A stretch of DNA of 64,000 bases from positions 1 through 64,000 of the forward strand of contig JAIQDT010014351.1 of NCBI GenBank assembly GCA_021521415.1. The letters are read 5' to 3'. The position numbers and the translations under genes were made by a program. A model generated the notes under the pieces. That model searched no databases. It was not told where the DNA came from and saw nothing but the letters and a program-made list of their open reading frames with translations. Source of the stretch: Bidens hawaiensis. Lineage: Eukaryota; Streptophyta; Magnoliopsida; Asterales; Asteraceae. Below, in pieces: positions 59,134 to 64,000 of the stretch (positions are counted from its first letter, which is position 1; each line of letters begins with the position of its first letter).

Positions 59134-62100
59134 ACAGTGAGTGCGAGTACTCGGACAATGATCGGGAGGAATCCGAAACCGACGCAAGCCCTCGCCACAG
59201 GGCGAAAGGGAAGCGTAAGGAAACGGACTTCCAACTAAGAAGGAATTTTGGAGAAACCTTCAAACCAAGGAACGCGGGAGGAAACCCACATGACTTCTCC
59301 AAAACCTTTAGACCAACTGCCGCAAATGCGGGAAAGTCCAAGTTTGCAAGGGACATCGCGGAAGCAATCGCCCCGAGAAGTGCCAAACAGATGTCCAACA
59401 TCGGTACTTATGATGGTCTATCCGACCCAGACGATCACTTGAACAGATTCATAGCGGGGGCAACCGTCAGTAACTGGACGAAACCCACGTGGTGTTATAT
59501 GTTCCAAATGACGCTGGTTGGAGCGGCCAGGGCGTGGTTTGATCGTTTACCGGTCCACCACATCTATGATTGGGCGGACTTTCAACAAAAGTTCAGCCAA
59601 CACTTCAGTCAACAGAGGAAATATACTGAAGAGCAGTGGACGATCCTCAACTGCGTGAGAGAGGAAGATGAATCTTTACTAGACTTCATCACTCGCTTCA
59701 ACTCCAAAAAGCTGAGTCTGGGCAACATAAGTGAAGATCTTGTTCGCGCCGCTTTCATCCAGGGCGCCGAATACCTGGAGCTTATCCGCACGTTGACGGG
59801 TAAGGACGGCATGCCATCCACATGGGATGCCATCATGACGACGGCCAAGCGCTTTGCCGAGACGGAGAAGCAACTGGGTAGGGATCTTCCCCAGAGTACA
59901 CATCTCTACACGCAGAGGACCAGAGAAAACAATGTTCGGATCGCCCGGCAGAACAAGAAGAGGAAGCTAGGTATTTGGCAGTCAAGGGTAAACTTTGACA
60001 CCTCATCCAGCTCTCGCCCTCTTGTTGGCGGAAGGGATAACACGCACCCTTCAAGCCGAAAACACCGGTGGACGCCACTCACCAAAAGCGTCACGGAGAT
60101 ATTTGCCACCGAAAAACTGCCATGGCCAAAAGCCCCAATGATCCGACAACGACCTAATGTGGATCAGAGCAAATTCTGTGACTTCCACGGGACAAAGGGT
60201 CACAATACAGAGGAGTGTACATCCTTGAAGGATGTTGTTGAAACATTCGTCAAGGATGGAAGACTTGCACACCTTGTGGCATCAATCAAGAATGGAGGAA
60301 GGAATGATAACCGGTATAAAGGCAATGGACGAAAGCCCGTTGACATCAGCATCCACATGGTTCATGGCAACATCAGAGGAAGAAAAAGACGAACGACAGA
60401 ACCATGCGAATGGAAGGAAGCTGAGGTACGCTTCCCGCGAGTGCCAGGAGGACCCAGCAAGGAAGGCCCCATCGTCATCAAAAGCCAGCTGGGGCATTAC
60501 ATAACTTCCCGCACTCTCGCTGACAACGGCGCCTCGTCAACGGTTATGTACAGGCAGTTCTTCGACAAGCTAGACGACGAAGACAAAGAACACCTGGAAA
60601 CGGTTTACGCCTCAATGGAAGGGTTCGAAGGTAGCACAAACACCCCCTGGGTATCCTATCTTTCCCCGTCATTCTCACGGACGGGAAATACTCCCGCACA
60701 GAAGACGTGGACTTCGTCGTAATGAGGAAGCCACATCACACATACGACATTCTCTTCGGGAGAGAAGGAATGGCAAGATTCAACGCCGTGGTATCTTCAG
60801 TCCACGGCATGATGGGATGGCCAACTGCTCAGGGTGTAGCGATGATCACCGGTATCCCCCAGGTATGCATCGCATCCGTCTCATCTAAACCCAAACCAAA
60901 GATGGCTAAACCAACCATTACCGAACCAGAAAAATGGGCCCTCAATGGCAGATACCCTGACCAGGCTGTTACAATTGGCCCAACAATCGCTGATCTAACG
61001 CGCACCTTACTCAAACGCTTATTACAAAGAAACGCTGACTTCTTCGCGTGGACACCAGCTGACATGACTGGTGTACCTCGAAGTAAAGCAGAGCATAAGC
61101 TCAAGTGTGACCAGGCTTTTACGCCAGTCATACAAAAACGCAGAGTAATGGGGGCGGAACAGGCAAACGCGTGTAGAACCCAAGTCAATGAACTCCTTGA
61201 CGCGGGCATCGTACGCGTTAGTAGATATCAAACATGGGTTGCAAATCCCGTTATGGTACCGAAGGCTAACAAACAATGGTGCATGTGTATAGATTTCAAA
61301 GATTTAAACAAAGCATGCCCCAAAGATTGTTACCCGTTACCCGAAATTGACCTCAAAGTGGATTCATTAGCACCGTTTCGCCTTAAATGCTTCCTTGAAG
61401 CATACAAGGGGTACCATCAAATCTACATGGCTGTAGATGATCAGGACAAAACCGCATTTCGGACGCCCGATGGCACATTTTGTTATCAAATGATGCCATT
61501 CGGACTTAAAAATGCAGGGTCCACATACCAACGCCTGATGGACAAAGAGTTTCATGCCCAAATTGGGAGAAACTTGGAAGTCTACATGGATGATTTGGTC
61601 ATCAAAAGCCCTGAGCCAGAAGCGATGTTGAAAGACATCGAAGAAACTTTCAACACGCTCAGAAAGATAAACATGAAGCTCAACCCGAGCAAGTGTTTTT
61701 TTGGGATGGAAGAAGGGAAGTTCTTGGGAGTCATTGTTACTAAAGATGGCTTCAGAGCGAACCCTGAAAAGGTCGAAGCCATTACCAAAATGGAATCACC
61801 TACTACCATCAAGCAAGCTCAGACACTGAATGGACGCCTAGTCGCACTTAACCGCTTTTTGTCAAACCATGCGGATAGGTCGTTCCCATTCGTGTCAACA
61901 TTGAGAAGCTGTTTAAAGAAAACGCAATTCCGCTGGACACCAGAAGCGGAAGCAGCTTTTCAGGAAATTCGGTCATGCTTGATCGAACTCCCAACGCTCA
62001 CAGCACCAGAAGCGGGGGAGGAATTAATCATATACCTTTCTGCCACAGATAGAGCAACCGGGGCAGTCCTGCTAGTAGAGCGGAAAGGTATCCAGATGCC

Positions 62101-64000
62101 TATTTACTATGTTAGCCGTGTCCTAACAGACGTAGAAACCCGGTACTCCACATTGGAAAAATTAGTCTTAGCACTTGTACAAGCTTCACGCAGACTGAGA
62201 CGATATTTCCAGGGTCACCCAATCACCATTCTCACCAACTTCAAACTCGTAAACGTTCTAGGCAAACCCGAATTATCGGGACGTCTAGCCAAATGGGCAA
62301 TTGAGTTGGGGGAATATGCGATAAAGTACAAGCCAAGACCAGCTATGAAAGGCCAGGTCCTGGCCGACTTTATTGCAGAAGTCCCCGCTTCGCGGGAAAA
62401 AGAGTGCCAGGAGGAGGCTCAACCCTCCCCAGCACAGGACATCAATGATGTCTGGCGACTCTACACCGATGGAGCAGCCAGCAACGAGGGTTCAGGCGCA
62501 GGGTTGAAATTAACCAACCCAGCAGGCCAAGAATACACTTACGCTATTCGACTGGACTTTCCAAGTACGAATAACGAAGCCGAGTACGAAGCATTCTTGG
62601 CAGGGCTGAGAATTGCGCGTAAAATGGGAGTGAAAAACTTGGAAGCCCACGTAGATTCCATGTTAGTAGCCAATCAGATAAACGGAACGTACACGGCCGT
62701 GAACAACACAATGGCCCTGTACCTTGCACAAGCAAAAACCCTTATGCGCGATTTTAATGATTGTAAAGTCATACACGTCAAGCATAGCGAAAACAAATCT
62801 GCGGATGCGTTAAGCAAGCTTGCATCATTAGCCTTCACCCATTTGGGAAAGGATATCCGCATTGAACTCCTTGAAGCACCATCAGTCCCGCACAAGGAAA
62901 TTTGTGTCATCCAAACCGGTACAGAAAAGTGGATGACACCAATAATAAATTACCTTGCAGCGGGTATACTACCAGAGTCAAAAACACAGGCAAGAAAAAT
63001 ACGTTGTAAAGCATTAAACTATTAACTCAACGATGACATCCTTTACAGACGTAACTTTCTTGGCCCACTCTTAAGATGCGTGGACAACCAGGATGCTGAC
63101 TACCTCCTAAGGGAGGTACACGAAGGCATCTGTGGAGTGCACGCAGGTCCACGCGCTGTTGTAGCTAAGCTAAACAACGCGGGATACTTTTGGCCGGGGA
63201 TGCATACGGATGCGCTGGCATACATCAGAAAGTGTAGGTCTTGCCAGCTCTACGCACCCAACACGCATCGCCCGAAGAATGAACTTGTTCCAGTCACCTC
63301 TTCATGGCCATTTCAGAAGTGGGCCATCGATGTGACAGGCCCATTTCCTACAGCAGCAGGAAACGTTCAGTTCCTAGTGGTTGCCATCGACTACTTCACC
63401 AAGTGGATAGAAGCAAAACCCTTAGCCCAAACAACCGCAAAACATATTAAAAAATTTATTTGGGAATTTATTATTTGTCGTTTTGGACTTCCACAGACTT
63501 TGGTGAGCGATAACGGCACCAACTTTGCTGACAAGAAGCTACAAAAGTGGCTAGAAGAACTTCAAATCACCCACACCTTTACCTCAGTGGCACACCCGCA
63601 AGGTAACGGTGAGGTGGAAAGAGCAAATAAAAGCATCGTCGAAGGCATAAAGAAAAGACTCCTGGAACACAGATCCGGATGGGTAGACGAAGTTCCACAC
63701 GTCCTTTGGGCAAACAGAACGCTGAAAAAGGCCAGTACGGGAGAAACCCCGTTCAGCCTCACTTATGGCACTGAAGCCATGGTCCCAGTCGAAATTGGTT
63801 TGCCCTCACCAAGGGTCTTAATTCAGCCAGAAGACAATGATGCGGAAAGACGGTTAGACCTTATGCTAACCGAGGAACGCAGAGACTTAGCCGCAGCGCG
63901 TGAAGAAAACTACAAGCGAAAAATGCAAAAGTACTACAACACGCGGGTAAAACTCTGCAACTTCAATGTAGGAGACTACATATTGCGTAACAACGAGGCT
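59130..64000 (+). pseudogene. gag-pol polyprotein of element B (degenerate, cut by window edge)
   Basis: Gag core (about 59400-59880, RAWFDRLPVHH), zinc-knuckle-like CDFHGTKGHNTEEC (about 60178-60220), protease with ADNGASS (about 60520), RT with intact YMDD (about 61584), RNase H (about 62465), integrase HHCC (about 63120-63245) and DDE (VSDNGTNF near 63505), running open to the edge. Two breaks: a one-base loss in a C run at about 60642-60646 (C5 here, C6 in element C) shifts the frame between gag-protease and RT, and TAA at 63023-63025 replaces the CAA found in element C just before integrase. Confidence 0.9.

Larger units (their letters stand above)
57781..64000 (+). mobile_element. Ty3/gypsy Tat-lineage element B, right end outside window
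   Basis: It starts with a complete 5' LTR inside a GRAS coding exon. Bases ATATG (57776-57780) should be repeated after the 3' LTR. Same family as element C. By analogy it should carry the antisense gene and 3' LTR beyond 64000. Confidence 0.92.

Overview
The window is plant nuclear DNA, from a eudicot and probably an asterid. The evidence is a four-exon phytochrome B gene, GRAS-domain genes, plant-type LTR retrotransposons (Tat- and Athila-lineage Ty3/gypsy), many small TIR elements, AT-rich spacers and a mitochondrial DNA insertion. I cannot fix the species from the sequence. There is no bacterial-style operon, and I recognise no tRNA or rRNA gene.

Layout. (1) 32-11890: Tat-lineage element A, flanked by a perfect 5-bp target duplication (CCCTG, 27-31 and 11891-11895), with a degenerate gag-pol on + and a multi-exon antisense gene on -. 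(2) 11896-20711: gene-poor spacer with a foldback element, a retroelement-derived ORF remnant and four small hAT-like elements, three of them with perfect and one with a near-perfect 8-bp target duplication. (3) 20957-25785: apparently intact PHYB on -, with a TIR transposon in intron 3. (4) 26041-28518: spacer with a mitochondrial nad9 fragment and a GAGCTC-rich TIR element. (5) 28519-39409: Athila-type element on -, with both LTRs and a perfect GTACT target duplication. It keeps gag-protease and an Athila ORF1-like gene but has no reverse transcriptase or integrase. (6) 41007-50970: Tat element C on -, truncated at its 5' end and bounded by a 139-bp direct repeat. It has one LTR, a nearly complete pol and an intact multi-exon antisense gene on +. 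(7) 52886-55811: a three-exon GRAS gene on -. (8) 57079-57780: the 3' part of a second GRAS gene, cut by (9) Tat element B, same family as C, which runs off the right edge.

The most interesting system is the antisense gene carried between pol and the 3' LTR of both element A and element C. Each copy has its own TATA box about 130 bp upstream of its ATG, 6-7 exons with consistent GT-AG introns (mostly phase 1), a plant gypsy-type transposon domain and a long coiled coil. Copy C is open throughout, copy A has one stop. These elements therefore look like two convergent transcription units rather than simple gag-pol units. The Athila element carries a second unusual structure: arrays of near-perfect hairpins with an ATCGCG-TAG-CGCGAT core, in which TAG and CTA loops strictly alternate, present in both LTRs and in the spacer.

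Host genes whose action can be inferred are PHYB (red/far-red light receptor) and two GRAS-family regulators. Nothing in the sequence shows that they are co-regulated.
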